Positions 7,626 through 16,788 of a stretch of DNA of 64,000 nt are shown here, piece after piece (positions within the stretch are counted from its first letter, which is position 1; every line of letters begins with the position of its first letter). The notes beneath the pieces were generated by a model. The model was given only the letters and a program-made list of their open reading frames with translations, searched no databases and was not told where the DNA came from. The stretch spans positions 1 through 64,000 of the forward strand of contig NZ_QPLJ01000015.1 in NCBI RefSeq assembly GCF_003340555.1, written 5' to 3'. Both the position numbers and the translations under genes were made by a program. The DNA is from Jannaschia formosa. Its GTDB lineage: Bacteria > Pseudomonadota > Alphaproteobacteria > Rhodobacterales > Rhodobacteraceae.

Positions 7626-9862
7626 CGGCTTTGCCTCCGCGTGCCGCGCAGCAAGGCAAAGGCCCCCAGCGCGGCGATGACGACCACGGCGATCTCGCCG
7701 AACGTGTCGAGCGCCCGGAAGTCGACGAGGATCACGTTGACGATGTTGCGCCCGTAGGCAATCGGGGCCGAGGCCTGCTCGAAGAACACGGTCAGGCGCA
7801 GGTCGAAGGGCGTGTCCATCACGGCGAGCAGCACCAGCGTCGTCGATACGCCGATCACCAGCGACAGAAGCAAGTCCCAGCCGCGGATGGTCTTGACGTG
7901 TTCGCGGTTCAGCACCGGCAGCTTCAGCATCGCGACCGCGACGAGCACGACCTGCAGCACCTCGACCAGAAGCTGGGTGATCGCCACGTCCGGCGCGCCG
8001 AACATGATGAAGATCAGCGCGACGCCGACGCCCACGACGCCGAGTGCCGCGACCGAGGTCATGCGCGAGTTGGTGAAGGCGACGATCGCCGCGCCCGCAG
8101 TGATGAAGACGAGGACCGCCCAGTGCTTGATCCGCAGGTCGTCGCCCAGGTCCGGCGTCGGGCTCAGTCCGGCGCGCCAGATCGACCAGACCAGGGCCAC
8201 GGCCAGGGTCAGGAAGGTGACGAACAGATAGCGCCGCAACTGCCCCGTCTGGATCAGCCGCGCCTGCCACTTGGCCCCGGCAAGCACCCCGTCCATCAGC
8301 CGGTCCCAGCCCGGATCGAAGCGGTCGGGCGACCGCCGCAGCCGGTCCCGAAGGCGACCGTGCAGCATGTAGAGCAGCCAGCCGGCCGCGAAGGTGACGA
8401 GCGACAGGATCAGCGCCGCGTTGACCCCCCGGTAGAGGTAGAGGTCGACGTCCACCGGACTGCCATAGACGGCGGCGGTGGCGGGGCGCACCAGCACCTC
8501 GGCATAGTCCGGGAAGATCCCGAGCCCCAGCCCCAGGCAGGCCAGCAGCAGCGGCCCGACCAGCATCGCCCAAGGCCCCTCATGCGGGGCGATCGGGGTC
8601 TCGGCCAGCCTGCCGGTGAAGGGCCGCCAGGCCACGATCCCTGCGGCGGCGAACATCAGCGCCGAGGCGGAGAAGATCGACACGGTGGCCCAGATCGCTC
8701 CGAATTCCGACCCGATCGACGCCTTGTAGAGGAACTCCTTCCCGATGAAGCCGATGCTCGGCGGGATGCCCGCCATCGAGATCGCGGCGAGCCCTGCGGC
8801 CAGCGCCGTCAGCGGCATCGCCCGGGCCAGCCCGCGCAGCACCGTCGCGTCGCGCGTGCCCGTCCCGTGGTCGACGAGCCCGATCATCAGGAACAGCGCC
8901 GCCTTGTAGAAGGAATGGACCAGCAGGAAGGCCATCGCGCCCTTGATCGCCTCGGAGGTGCCGAGCCCGATGAACATCACCAGCGTGCCCAGCGCCATCA
9001 GCGTCGTGTAGGCCAGCACCTGCTTGATATCGGTCTGCTTGATGGCGAGGATCGAGGCGAAGACCGCCGTGAAGCCCCCGAACAGGACCAGCGTCCAGAA
9101 CCAGATCTCGGTCCCGCCCAGAGTCGGGTTCATCCGCGCCAGCAGGTAGACGCCGCCCTTCACCATCGTCGCCGAGTGCAGATAGGCCGAGACCGGCGTC
9201 GGCGCGGCCATCGCGTTGGGTAGCCAGAAATGGAACGGCACCTGCGCCGACTTGGTGAAGGCGCCCGCCACGACCAGCAGGAAGATCGGCAGGTAGAGCG
9301 GATGATCGGCCAGCGACCCCTCGATCTCCGACAGGTCGAACGTGCCCGTGACCCCGCCGAGCAGGATTATCCCGGCGAGGAAGGCGAGGCCCCCGGTCCC
9401 CGTCACCAGCAGCGCCTGCAGCGCGTTGCGCCGCGACTTCGCCTCGTCCGCGCTGAACCCGATCAGCAGGTAGGAGGAGATCGTGGTGATCTCCCAGAAG
9501 ACGAACAGCGCCAGCAGGTTGTCCGACAGGACAAGGCCCAGCATGCCCGCCATGAAGGCCAGCAGGTAGCAGACGAAGCGGGTATAGTGGACGTGTCCGC
9601 CCAAGTAGGACGACGAATAGAGCGTCACCAGCGTCCCGATCCCGGTGATCAGCAGCGCGAAGCTCAGGCTCAGCCCGTCGAGCAGCATTCCGATCGAGAC
9701 GCCCAGCGACGGCACCCAGTCGATGCGGAACAGGATCGTCTCGCCTGCCGCGACCGCGGGCAGGAATTGCAGGAACCAGACGAACAGCGCACCCGGCACG
9801 AGGATGGAGATGATCCCGGCCGATCCGCCGAGCGGTCTGCCGCTGCTGTCGCTCTGTGCCAT
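7622..9862 (-). CDS. mnhA: Na+/H+ antiporter subunit A
   Basis: Largest Mrp subunit, NuoL-like, about 746 aa and about 20 membrane helices. The N-terminal three quarters carry the NuoL-type core ([60 protein letters not shown]); the C-terminal quarter is the MrpA/MbhD-like extension with [20 protein letters not shown] chose the ATG at 9862, preceded by GGGA; in-frame ATGs at 9895 and 9919 would add 11 or 19 non-family residues. It is the first gene of mnhABCDEFG and is divergent from the OxyR-like gene. The complex exchanges Na+ (or K+) for protons, supporting pH and salt tolerance in a marine-type bacterium. Confidence 0.93.
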   Translation of the reverse strand: MAQSDSSGRPLGGSAGIISILVPGALFVWFLQFLPAVAAGETILFRIDWVPSLGVSIGMLLDGLSLSFALLITGIGTLVTLYSSSYLGGHVHYTRFVCYLLAFMAGMLGLVLSDNLLALFVFWEITTISSYLLIGFSADEAKSRRNALQALLVTGTGGLAFLAGIILLGGVTGTFDLSEIEGSLADHPLYLPIFLLVVAGAFTKSAQVPFHFWLPNAMAAPTPVSAYLHSATMVKGGVYLLARMNPTLGGTEIWFWTLVLFGGFTAVFASILAIKQTDIKQVLAYTTLMALGTLVMFIGLGTSEAIKGAMAFLLVHSFYKAALFLMIGLVDHGTGTRDATVLRGLARAMPLTALAAGLAAISMAGIPPSIGFIGKEFLYKASIGSEFGAIWATVSIFSASALMFAAAGIVAWRPFTGRLAETPIAPHEGPWAMLVGPLLLACLGLGLGIFPDYAEVLVRPATAAVYGSPVDVDLYLYRGVNAALILSLVTFAAGWLLYMLHGRLRDRLRRSPDRFDPGWDRLMDGVLAGAKWQARLIQTGQLRRYLFVTFLTLAVALVWSIWRAGLSPTPDLGDDLRIKHWAVLVFITAGAAIVAFTNSRMTSVAALGVVGVGVALIFIMFGAPDVAITQLLVEVLQVVLVAVAMLKLPVLNREHVKTIRGWDLLLSLVIGVSTTLVLLAVMDTPFDLRLTVFFEQASAPIAYGRNIVNVILVDFRALDTFGEIAVVVIAALGAFALLRGTRRQSR

Positions 9863-9911
9863 GCGCCGTCCCGGATTCGCGATGCAGGTGAACATAGGCC
9901 GCGGATTTTGA

Positions 9912-9957
9912 TTGTTCAAACCCCCGCAATGCTTAAATTACGATAGCAGATGACTAT
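9912..9957 (+). promoter_or_regulatory. Promoter with ATAG-N7-CTAT OxyR-type operator
   Basis: Upstream of the LysR-type gene lies a possible -35 TTGTTC (9912-9917) and -10 TAAATT (9934-9939, 16-base spacer). Immediately downstream of the -10 is ATAG (9943-9946), seven bases, CTAT (9954-9957), inside a longer dyad CGATAG...CTATCG. ATAG-N7-CTAT is the classical half-operator of OxyR. Its position just past the -10 fits autorepression of the adjacent gene, and it is also about 80 bases from the divergent mnhA start. Motif seen directly; regulatory roles inferred. Confidence 0.55.
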
Positions 9958-9967
9958 CGAGGCCCCC

Positions 9968-10912
9968 ATGCCCACGCTTCAACAGTTCCGCTATCTGGTC
10001 GCCGTGGCCGACAGCCTCCATTTCCGTCGCGCCGCCGAGAGCGTCCATGTCACGCAGCCCACGCTGTCGGCGCAGCTGCGCGAGCTCGAGGACAAGCTCG
10101 GCGTCCAGCTGGTCGAGCGGTCGCGCGCCGGCGTCACCCTCACGCCCGTCGGGCGCGAGGTCGCCGACCGCGCCCGCGGCGTGCTGCGCGACGTGGCCGA
10201 CATCGCCGCACTGGCCCGTGCCGGGGCCGATCCGTTCGACGGAACCATGCGGGTCGGCATCGTCGGCTCGCTCGGCGGCTATTTCCTGCCGCTGATCCTG
10301 CCCGCGCTGCACGACGCCTATCCGCGGCTGAAGTTCTACGTCCGGGAGGGGCTGGCCGCCGATCTGATGGGCCGGCTGCGCGAGGGGACGCTGGACCTTC
10401 TGTTCTTTCCCCTTCCGATCGAGGACGGGGGACTCCGTCACGTCCCGCTCTTCCACGAGCCGTTGCTGGTGGTGATGCCCAGCGACCACCCGCTTGCCGC
10501 GCGCGACCGCGTTCCGCCCGAAGCCCTGCGCGGCGAGACGGTGATGACGCTCGAGACCGGGCACCGGCTGCACGACACCGTGGCCGACCTCGCCGAGGAG
10601 GTCGGCGCGATCCTCTCGCTCGACTACGAGGGCACCTCGCTCGACACGCTGCGGCAGATGGTGGCGACCGGGCTCGGCCTCTCGATCCTGCCCGCGCTCT
10701 ATGTCCGCTCGGAGGTCGCGCGCGAAAAGCTGGTCACGGCCCGTCCGCTACCCGACCCGCAGCCCGGCCGCGACATAGGGCTGATCTGGCGCAAGACCGC
10801 CGCGCAGGGCCGCGCCTTCGAGCGGCTGGCGGCGGACATCCGCACCATCCTGCGCGCCGCCGCGCCCGAGGTGACGGTGATCGGCCCGGACATGGCCGAC
10901 GGAGCGCGCTGA
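9968..10912 (+). CDS. OxyR-like LysR-family regulator lacking cysteines
   Basis: A 314-aa LysR-type regulator most like OxyR: the DNA-binding region LHFRRAAESVHVTQPTLS and the effector domain run LETGHRLHDTVADL...TSLDTLRQMVATGLGLSILPAL align residue by residue with E. coli OxyR. In OxyR the corresponding stretch is GHCLRD, with peroxidatic Cys199; here it is GHRLHD, and the position of Cys208 is also not Cys. The whole protein contains no cysteine. The start at 9968 has GAGG five bases upstream and matches the family N-terminus; an in-frame ATG at 9950 lies inside the operator and has no ribosome site. The gene is divergent from the Mrp operon and followed 43 bases later by a TauE-type transporter. 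It may have lost peroxide sensing or sense something else. Confidence 0.85.
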   Translation: MPTLQQFRYLVAVADSLHFRRAAESVHVTQPTLSAQLRELEDKLGVQLVERSRAGVTLTPVGREVADRARGVLRDVADIAALARAGADPFDGTMRVGIVGSLGGYFLPLILPALHDAYPRLKFYVREGLAADLMGRLREGTLDLLFFPLPIEDGGLRHVPLFHEPLLVVMPSDHPLAARDRVPPEALRGETVMTLETGHRLHDTVADLAEEVGAILSLDYEGTSLDTLRQMVATGLGLSILPALYVRSEVAREKLVTARPLPDPQPGRDIGLIWRKTAAQGRAFERLAADIRTILRAAAPEVTVIGPDMADGAR

Positions 10913-10955
10913 TCTGGCCCTATGCGCGCCGCGCCCGCGGGGCTAGCCCGGCGAG

Positions 10956-11702
10956 ATGGAGATGCTCGCCCTCGCGCCCGCGGATTTCGCCCTGCTGGCC
11001 GTCATCGTGCTGGCCGCCGGGATGGTGCGCGGCTTCGCGGGCTTTGCACTTTCGGCGCTGGTCATGGCCGCGGCGATCCCGATCCTCCCCCCGCGGGAGC
11101 TGATCCCGGTCTGCTGGACGCTGGAGATTACCGCCTCGCTCCTGATGCTGCGCGGTGGCCTGCGGGAGGCCGACCGCCGGATCGCCCTGACGCTCGCCTT
11201 CACCTCGGCGCTGGGCGTGCCGCTGGGCCTGTGGCTGACCACGCGCCTGCCGGTCGAGGATACGCGCCTGCTGGCGCTGGGGGTGCTGATCGTGCTGGCG
11301 GTGCTGCAACTCGCACGGATCCGCATGGCGTGGCTTGCCACCAATTCCGGCCTTGTCGGCACCGGCGTGCTGGCGGGGGTGGTCACCGGCATCGCCTCGA
11401 TCGGCGGCATGGTGGTCGCGCTCTACGTGCTGGCGCAGGAGGCGCCCGCGCGGGTCATGCGGGCCTCGCTGGTGCTGTTCCTCTTCGCGTCGTCCCTGCT
11501 GACGCTGCTGTGGCAGACCGGCTTCGGCCTCTTCGACGGTCCGGCGCTGGCGCGCGGCTTGGCGCTCGCGCCAGTCGCCGCGGCCGGTGTCCTCATCGGC
11601 CAGGCGATCTTCCGCCCCTCGCTGGAGCGGTTCTACAAGCCTTTCGCGCTCTGCCTCCTGATCGGCCTCGCCTCCGCCTCGCTGCTGCGCGCGGTGCTCT
11701 GA
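10956..11702 (+). CDS. TauE/SafE family membrane transporter
   Basis: A 248-aa, eight-helix membrane protein of the TauE/SafE (sulfite/organosulfonate exporter) family, with GMVRGFAGFALSAL near the N-terminus and the paired GVVTGIASIGGMVVALYVLA in the second half, the typical inverted-repeat positions. Substrate is not readable; family members export small anions such as sulfite or sulfoacetate. It is 43 bases downstream of the OxyR-like gene on the same strand and probably shares its transcript. Confidence 0.85.
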   Translation: MEMLALAPADFALLAVIVLAAGMVRGFAGFALSALVMAAAIPILPPRELIPVCWTLEITASLLMLRGGLREADRRIALTLAFTSALGVPLGLWLTTRLPVEDTRLLALGVLIVLAVLQLARIRMAWLATNSGLVGTGVLAGVVTGIASIGGMVVALYVLAQEAPARVMRASLVLFLFASSLLTLLWQTGFGLFDGPALARGLALAPVAAAGVLIGQAIFRPSLERFYKPFALCLLIGLASASLLRAVL

Positions 11703-11799
11703 GGGGCCGCGCGCCCTCCTTTTTCCCTCCGCGACTGTCCCGCGGGGGCCGAAGGGCGGAGGGCAGAGTCTCCTCCTCCCTCGGCCCTGAGCGCGAAGC

Positions 11800-14100
11800 T
11801 CAGAGCCCGAACGGCACCCAGACCGTCTGCACCTCGGTCCCGGCCGAAAGGAAGGGCTCTGCGGCCGACCAGTCCCGTCCGCGCCCGTAGTTGACCCAGG
11901 TCCGCTTCAGGTCCGCCGCCGCCTCGCGTTCGATCACGCCCGAAATCTCGGCCGAGGAGAAGGACCAGACCGCATCCACGCCCAGATGCCCGGCCATCTG
12001 AGGCGCAAGCTCTGCATGGTCGCCGGTCAGTACGTTGACCACGCCGGCGGGCACGTCCGAGGTGTCGAGCACCTGGTAGAGATCGGTCGCCGACAGCGGC
12101 GCGGTCTCGGGCGCGATCAGCACCAGCCGGTTGCCGGTGGCGAGCGCGCCGCCGATCATGTTCGCCATCGCCGTCAACGGCGCGTCCTCGGCGGCGAAGG
12201 CACCGATCACGCCGACCGGGCGGTTCAGCGCCAGCGCCAGCCCGCCCATCGGCACGCCCAGGGTCCGCCCGTCATGCTTGTCGGCCCAGGCCGCCCAGCG
12301 GAACAGCGCGCGCACCGCATCCGTGGCGGCGTCCTTCGCGCCCTGCGCCTTCAGACGCGCGTCGAACTCGGCCTCCCGCGCGGCCAGGTTCTCGGCCAGG
12401 TAGTAGAGGATCTGCGCCCTGAGGTGCCCGGTCGAGGCCGACCAGCCCGCCGCGCCCCGCGCCGCCTCGACGGCGTTGCGCAGGTCCTTCCGATTGGCGA
12501 TGCCGACCTCACCCACGGCGCCCTTCGGCCCGTATACCGGGCGGGAATAGCCCCCGTCGGGCCGCGCCTGCTTGCCGCCGACATACATCTTCGCGGTCCG
12601 GTCGACCGGGTCCGACGGCGCTGCCTCGCCCTCGTAGCGCTTCGGCGCCGACAGCTTCGGCCCGGTCTCAGGCCGCAGATAGGCGCGCAGCCCGGCAATC
12701 CCGCCCTCGCGCCCGAAGCCGCTCTCCTTCATGCCGCCGAAGGGGGCGGCGGCGTCCATCATGTTGGTCCCGTTGACCCAGACGATCCCGGCGTCGATCC
12801 TCGGCGCGCAGTCCAGCGCCACGTCGATATCCTGCGACCAGACCGAGGCGGCAAGGCCGTAACTCGTGTCGTTGGCCAGCATCACCGCCTCGGCCGGGGT
12901 GCGGAAGGTCGTCATTGCGAGGACCGGGCCGAACACTTCCTCCTGCATCAGCGGGTCGGCGGACTGCAGGTCCGACACCAGCACCGGCGGCAGGTAGCAG
13001 CCCTCGGGCGCCTCGCCCCGGTGGACCGTGCCCGAGGTCCGCGCCAGCATCGCCTCGACCCGCGCCTTCTGCTCGGCATGGACCATGGCGCCCATGTCGA
13101 CCGCCTTGTCGAGGGGGTCGCCGACGCGGATCTTCGCCATCCGCGCGATCAGCCGGCGCTGGAAGTCCTCCGCGATCCCCTCCTGCACCAGCAGGCGGGA
13201 GCCGGCGCAGCAGACCTGCCCGCCGTTGAACCAGATCGCGTCGACCAGCCCCTCGATGGCGCCGTCGAGATCGGCGTCCTCGAAGACGACGAAGGGCGAC
13301 TTGCCGCCCAGCTCCAGCGTCAGGCCGATGCCGCGCCCCGCCGTCTCGCGTCGCAGGATTCGCCCCACCTCGGTCGAGCCGGTGAAGGCCAGCTTGTCGA
13401 TCTCGGCCCGGACCAGCGCGGCCCCCGTCGCGCCGTCGCCGGTCACGATGTTGACCACGCCCGGCGGCACCCCGGCCTGTTGGCAGATGTCGGCGAAGGC
13501 CAGCGCGGTCAGCGGCGTCCACTCGGCGGGCTTCAGCACCACCGCGTTGCCCATGGCCAGCGCCGGCGCCACCTTCCAGGCCAGCATCAGGAGCGGGAAG
13601 TTCCACGGCACGATCTGCCCGCAGACGCCCCAGGGCCGGGCGCCCGGAAGCTCCTCGTCGCCCAGCTCGGCATGGCCGGCATGGTGGTAGAAATGCCGCG
13701 CGGCCAGCGCCACGTCGATGTCGCGCGCCTCGCGGATCGGCTTGCCGCTGTCCAGCACCTCCAGCACGGCGAAGAGGCGCGAATGCTTCTGCAGCCCCCG
13801 CGCGATGGCATAAAGCACCCGCGCCCGGTCATGGCCCGACGCCGCGGCCCAGGCCCCTTGCGCCTTGCGCGCCGCCTTCACCGCCGCCGCGACATCGGCC
13901 TCGGAGCCCTGCGTGACCTCGGCCAGCACCTCGCCCGTGGCGGGGTTCACCGTCGCGAAGGTCTCGCCGGCGTCCAGTCGCTTGCCGCCGATGAAATGCC
14001 CGAAGCGCCGCCCCTGTCCGTCGAGCCAGGCATCCGCCTCGGCCCTGCTTTCGGGGGCGGGGCCCCAGTCCATGCTCTCGAAGATCTCGGCCACGCTCAT
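11800..14100 (-). CDS. ALDH16-type two-domain aldehyde dehydrogenase
   Basis: A 766-aa protein with two aldehyde dehydrogenase domains. The N-terminal domain (residues about 1-490) is complete: the NAD-binding TGSTEVGR at 241-248, the general-base Glu263 in LELGGK, and the nucleophile Cys297 in GGQVCCAGSR. The C-terminal domain (about 530-766) keeps the fold pattern but lacks the catalytic Cys and Glu, as in the ALDH16 family known from vertebrates and from Rhodobacteraceae such as Loktanella. It lies directly downstream of deoC, which makes acetaldehyde, so acetaldehyde oxidation to acetate is the likely physiological job (inference). Start chosen at the ATG at 14100, the first that gives the family N-terminus. 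Confidence 0.9.
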   Translation of the reverse strand: MSVAEIFESMDWGPAPESRAEADAWLDGQGRRFGHFIGGKRLDAGETFATVNPATGEVLAEVTQGSEADVAAAVKAARKAQGAWAAASGHDRARVLYAIARGLQKHSRLFAVLEVLDSGKPIREARDIDVALAARHFYHHAGHAELGDEELPGARPWGVCGQIVPWNFPLLMLAWKVAPALAMGNAVVLKPAEWTPLTALAFADICQQAGVPPGVVNIVTGDGATGAALVRAEIDKLAFTGSTEVGRILRRETAGRGIGLTLELGGKSPFVVFEDADLDGAIEGLVDAIWFNGGQVCCAGSRLLVQEGIAEDFQRRLIARMAKIRVGDPLDKAVDMGAMVHAEQKARVEAMLARTSGTVHRGEAPEGCYLPPVLVSDLQSADPLMQEEVFGPVLAMTTFRTPAEAVMLANDTSYGLAASVWSQDIDVALDCAPRIDAGIVWVNGTNMMDAAAPFGGMKESGFGREGGIAGLRAYLRPETGPKLSAPKRYEGEAAPSDPVDRTAKMYVGGKQARPDGGYSRPVYGPKGAVGEVGIANRKDLRNAVEAARGAAGWSASTGHLRAQILYYLAENLAAREAEFDARLKAQGAKDAATDAVRALFRWAAWADKHDGRTLGVPMGGLALALNRPVGVIGAFAAEDAPLTAMANMIGGALATGNRLVLIAPETAPLSATDLYQVLDTSDVPAGVVNVLTGDHAELAPQMAGHLGVDAVWSFSSAEISGVIEREAAADLKRTWVNYGRGRDWSAAEPFLSAGTEVQTVWVPFGL

Positions 14101-14137
14101 CGTTCCTCGCCTCCGGGGTCGTCCCCTTCGATGTTCC

Positions 14138-14175
14138 ACAAATATGCCGGGGGGTCCGGGGGGCTGGCCCCCCGG
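14138..14175. repeat. Intergenic palindromic element, copy A
   Basis: Between the deoC stop and the ALDH start. Contains ACAAATATGCCGGGGGG followed by the perfect 8-bp hairpin CCGGGGGG / CCCCCCGG (14156-14163 and 14168-14175). Read in deoC direction it is: gene end, GC hairpin, run of C, then CGGCATATTTG. Two related copies occur at 31695-31772 and 53003-53077 in the same orientation relative to a gene end. Confidence 0.6.
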
Positions 14176-14182
14176 CACTCCG

Positions 14183-15139
14183 TCAGCCCGCCGCGTGCCG
14201 GTGCCCGACCGAGTAGCGCCCGGTCACGAAATGCTCCAGCTGCCGCTCGATGTCGCCCAGCAGCGACGACGCTCCGAAGCGGAACAGGTCCGGCCGCAGC
14301 CAGCGGTCCCCCAGTTCCTCCTTCAGAAGCGACAGGTAGGTGATCGCGTCCTTCGCCTTCGAAACGCCGCCCGCGGGCTTGTAGCCGACCTTGAAGCCGG
14401 ACGCGGCCTCGTAGGCCCGGATCGCGCGCATCATCGTCAGCGAGACCGGGATCGTCGCGTTCACGCTCTCCTTGCCGGTCGAGGTCTTGATGAAGTCCGA
14501 CCCGGCCATCATGCAGACCATCGACGCCTTCATCACGGTCTTCAGCGTGCCCAGCTCTCCGGTGGCCAGGATCGCCTTCATATGCGCGTCCCCGCAGGCC
14601 GCCCGCATCTGCGCCGTCTCGTCATAGAGCGCTGCCCAGTTGCCGGTCAGCGCGTGGCGGCGCGAGATGACGATGTCGATCTCGGTCGCGCCCGCGGCGA
14701 CGGAGCGCTCGATCTCGCGAAGCCGCAGGTCGAAGGGGGACAGCCCCGCCGGGAAGCCGGTCGAGACGGCGGCGACGGGGATGCGGCCCGCGACGGCTTC
14801 GACCGCGACCGGGACCATCTCGTGATAGACGCAGACCGCGCCGGTGGTGAGGCCGGGCAGGCCGATCGCCTCGAGGATGTCGGCCCGCACGGGGTGCAGC
14901 GCCTTGGCGCAGAGCCGCCGGACGCGGCCCGCCGTGTCGTCGCCCGAGAGCGTCGTGAGGTCGATCATCGAGACCGCTCGCGCCAGCCACGCGGCCTGCC
15001 ATTCCTTCTTGACGCTGCGGCGGCCGGGCAGGGTCGCGGCCCGGCGCAACGTTGCCGGCGTGTTCACGCGGACGGCCTCCACGACGGCCGGGTCGAAGGG
15101 CATCCCGGCATTGCGGGGAAGGTCAGGCGATGAGGTCAC
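14183..15139 (-). CDS. deoC: Deoxyribose-phosphate aldolase
   Basis: Cleaves 2-deoxyribose-5-phosphate into glyceraldehyde-3-phosphate and acetaldehyde (deoxynucleoside catabolism). The product is about 318 aa with the class I aldolase residues in place: Asp in DLTTLSGDDT and TEIDIVISRR, the Schiff-base Lys in DFIKTSTGK, the second Lys in GYKPAGG and the phosphate-binding FRFGASSLL. I use the GTG at 15139 because it gives an N-terminus (VTSSPDLPRNAGMPFD) like homologues as I remember them; the ATG at 15103 is the fallback. It is cotranscribed with the downstream ALDH16 gene, separated by a palindromic element. Confidence 0.92.
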   Translation of the reverse strand: MTSSPDLPRNAGMPFDPAVVEAVRVNTPATLRRAATLPGRRSVKKEWQAAWLARAVSMIDLTTLSGDDTAGRVRRLCAKALHPVRADILEAIGLPGLTTGAVCVYHEMVPVAVEAVAGRIPVAAVSTGFPAGLSPFDLRLREIERSVAAGATEIDIVISRRHALTGNWAALYDETAQMRAACGDAHMKAILATGELGTLKTVMKASMVCMMAGSDFIKTSTGKESVNATIPVSLTMMRAIRAYEAASGFKVGYKPAGGVSKAKDAITYLSLLKEELGDRWLRPDLFRFGASSLLGDIERQLEHFVTGRYSVGHRHAAG

Positions 15140-15278
15140 GGCAGTCCAGGTCCAGAAGGTCGGCGGAGGGTCGCATGCCGGGCGCCCCGGAGGCAACCGG
15201 GGCCGTGACGGCAGAAGTCTTGACGCGGGCGGTCGCCTCAGATGCGCCGCGGGTCGGTCCGCGGCCGGGTGCGCCCGG

Positions 15279-16073
15279 TCAGCCGCGCTCCCGGATGATC
15301 CTGGCGAAACGGTCGAAGATCGCGCCCGAGGCGGCGAGGACATGGCCCTCCATCAGCTCCTGCCCCTCGGGACGGATCGGCTCGACGATTCCGCCCGCCT
15401 CGCGCACGAGCAGCAGGCCCGCGGCCATGTCCCAGGGGTGCAGCCCGCGCTCCCAGTAGCCGTCGTAGCGGCCGGCGGCCACATAGGCCAGGTCGAGCGA
15501 CGCCGCCCCCCAGCGCCGCACGCCGGCGCAGACCGGCAGCAGCCGGCCCAGATCCGACAGAGCGGCGGGCAGGTACCTGCCGCCGCCGAAGGGCAGGCCG
15601 GTGGCGTAGACCGTCTCGATTATCGCCGTGCGTCCCGACACCCGCAGCCGCTGGCGCCCGTCGAGCCAGGCGCCCGCGCCCTTCTCGGCCCAGAAGAGCT
15701 CGTCCTTGACCGGGTCGTAGACGACGCCCGACACGATCTCGCCCTTGTGCTCCAGCGCGATCGAGACGGCCCAGTGCGGCATGCCGTGCAGGTAGTTCGT
15801 GGTTCCGTCCAGCGGATCGACGATCCAACGGCGGGTCGGGTCCTTGCCCTCGACGGGGTCGGATTCCTCGCCCAGCCAGCCGTAATTCGGCCGTGCCTCC
15901 ATCAGCTCCGCGCGGATCGTCTCCTCGGCGCGGCGGTCGGCGCGGCTGACGAAGTCGCCCGGTCCCTTCGACGAGACCTGCAGGTTCTCGACCTCGCCGA
16001 AATCCTTGATCAGGCCGCGCCCGGCTTTCCGGGCGGCCTTGATCATCACGTTGAGATTGGCACTGCCTTGCAT
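15279..16073 (-). CDS. suhB: Inositol monophosphatase family protein (SuhB-like)
   Basis: A 264-aa Mg2+-dependent phosphatase of the inositol monophosphatase family. Metal-binding motifs are complete: GEES near residue 68, DPLDGTTNYLHG near 86-97 and HPWDMAAGLLLVREAGG near 211-227. SuhB members dephosphorylate myo-inositol-1-phosphate and in some bacteria also act in rRNA transcription; which applies here is unknown. It is 139 bases upstream of deoC on the same strand. The ATG at 16073 gives the standard N-terminus. Confidence 0.9.
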   Translation of the reverse strand: MQGSANLNVMIKAARKAGRGLIKDFGEVENLQVSSKGPGDFVSRADRRAEETIRAELMEARPNYGWLGEESDPVEGKDPTRRWIVDPLDGTTNYLHGMPHWAVSIALEHKGEIVSGVVYDPVKDELFWAEKGAGAWLDGRQRLRVSGRTAIIETVYATGLPFGGGRYLPAALSDLGRLLPVCAGVRRWGAASLDLAYVAAGRYDGYWERGLHPWDMAAGLLLVREAGGIVEPIRPEGQELMEGHVLAASGAIFDRFARIIRERG

Positions 16074-16788
16074 CCGATCGCTCCGCCTCAGGGTCAGAGG
16101 GGGCCTTTAGCGGAGGGCCGCGCGCGGGGCCAGCCCCCCGGTCAGGGCGCGGAGTGGAGAGGCGCGCCACGGGGACCGGGAGGCAATCTGGAGTGCGGTC
16201 CTCGGCCGCGGGAGCCTTCGGTAGCATGTCGGGCGCAAGCCGATGATCGGCCGCGGGAGCGATGCCGTCAGGCGCTGCGGCGCCGCCCCTCTGGCGCAGC
16301 GACGCGGCCAGCCCTCCAGGTCCCGGGTCGCGGCCCCGGAGGAGTTGCGCATGCTTGTCCCGCCGACGGCCTGCGCTCACGTCCCCGCGCGCGCTGTCGA
16401 TCCTGTCCGGCGCGGCACGCCGCCGGGCCGCGGCTGGACCTCATCGCCGCGGGGGCCGTCGGGGACGGGGCGACGTCTCCCGGTCTGCGGTTTCCATGCA
16501 ATGCGAGGGCGGCGAGCGTCTTTTGCGGGTGAGGCTCCGCGGGTTCTGTTGCAGAGAGCGGCAGAACGGTCGCACCCGCGTGAGGGTCCGTCGCGCGGCC
16601 GTGAGGGCGGTGCAGGACGGGAGGGTTGGTGTGCATCTACGCGCGCAATGACCGCATTCTCACGCTTTTGTTCGTTGAGTGTGAGGGCGGAGGGGCGCAT
16701 ATCCCTCCCATCGGCACCGGGCAGCAGCCCGACGCCACCTCAGCCGGACCGCAACACCGGCTCAACGCACAGACGAAGGATTACCGCC
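16074..16788. other. 715-base stretch without a recognisable gene
   Basis: I see no convincing gene here. Open frames cross it on both strands (for example a minus-strand frame at 16107-16352) but their products are low-complexity Arg/Pro/Ala-rich, show no family resemblance and lack ribosome sites. The right-hand part must carry the promoter of the small exported protein starting at 16789. No repeat, tRNA or insertion-sequence end was noticed. Confidence 0.5.

Noticed and set aside
9950-9967. Upstream ATG for the OxyR-like gene
   Set aside because: It lies inside the ATAG-N7-CTAT operator, has no Shine-Dalgarno sequence and adds six residues not found in the family; 9968 has GAGG at the right distance.
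11986-14343. Very long open frame opposite the ALDH16 gene
   Set aside because: A GC-rich antisense shadow; its product is Arg/His/Gly/Gln-rich without any family motif, whereas the minus strand codes for a complete dehydrogenase.
16107-16352. Possible 81-aa gene in the empty stretch after suhB
   Set aside because: Low-complexity Arg/Pro/Ala product, no ribosome site, no recognisable family.
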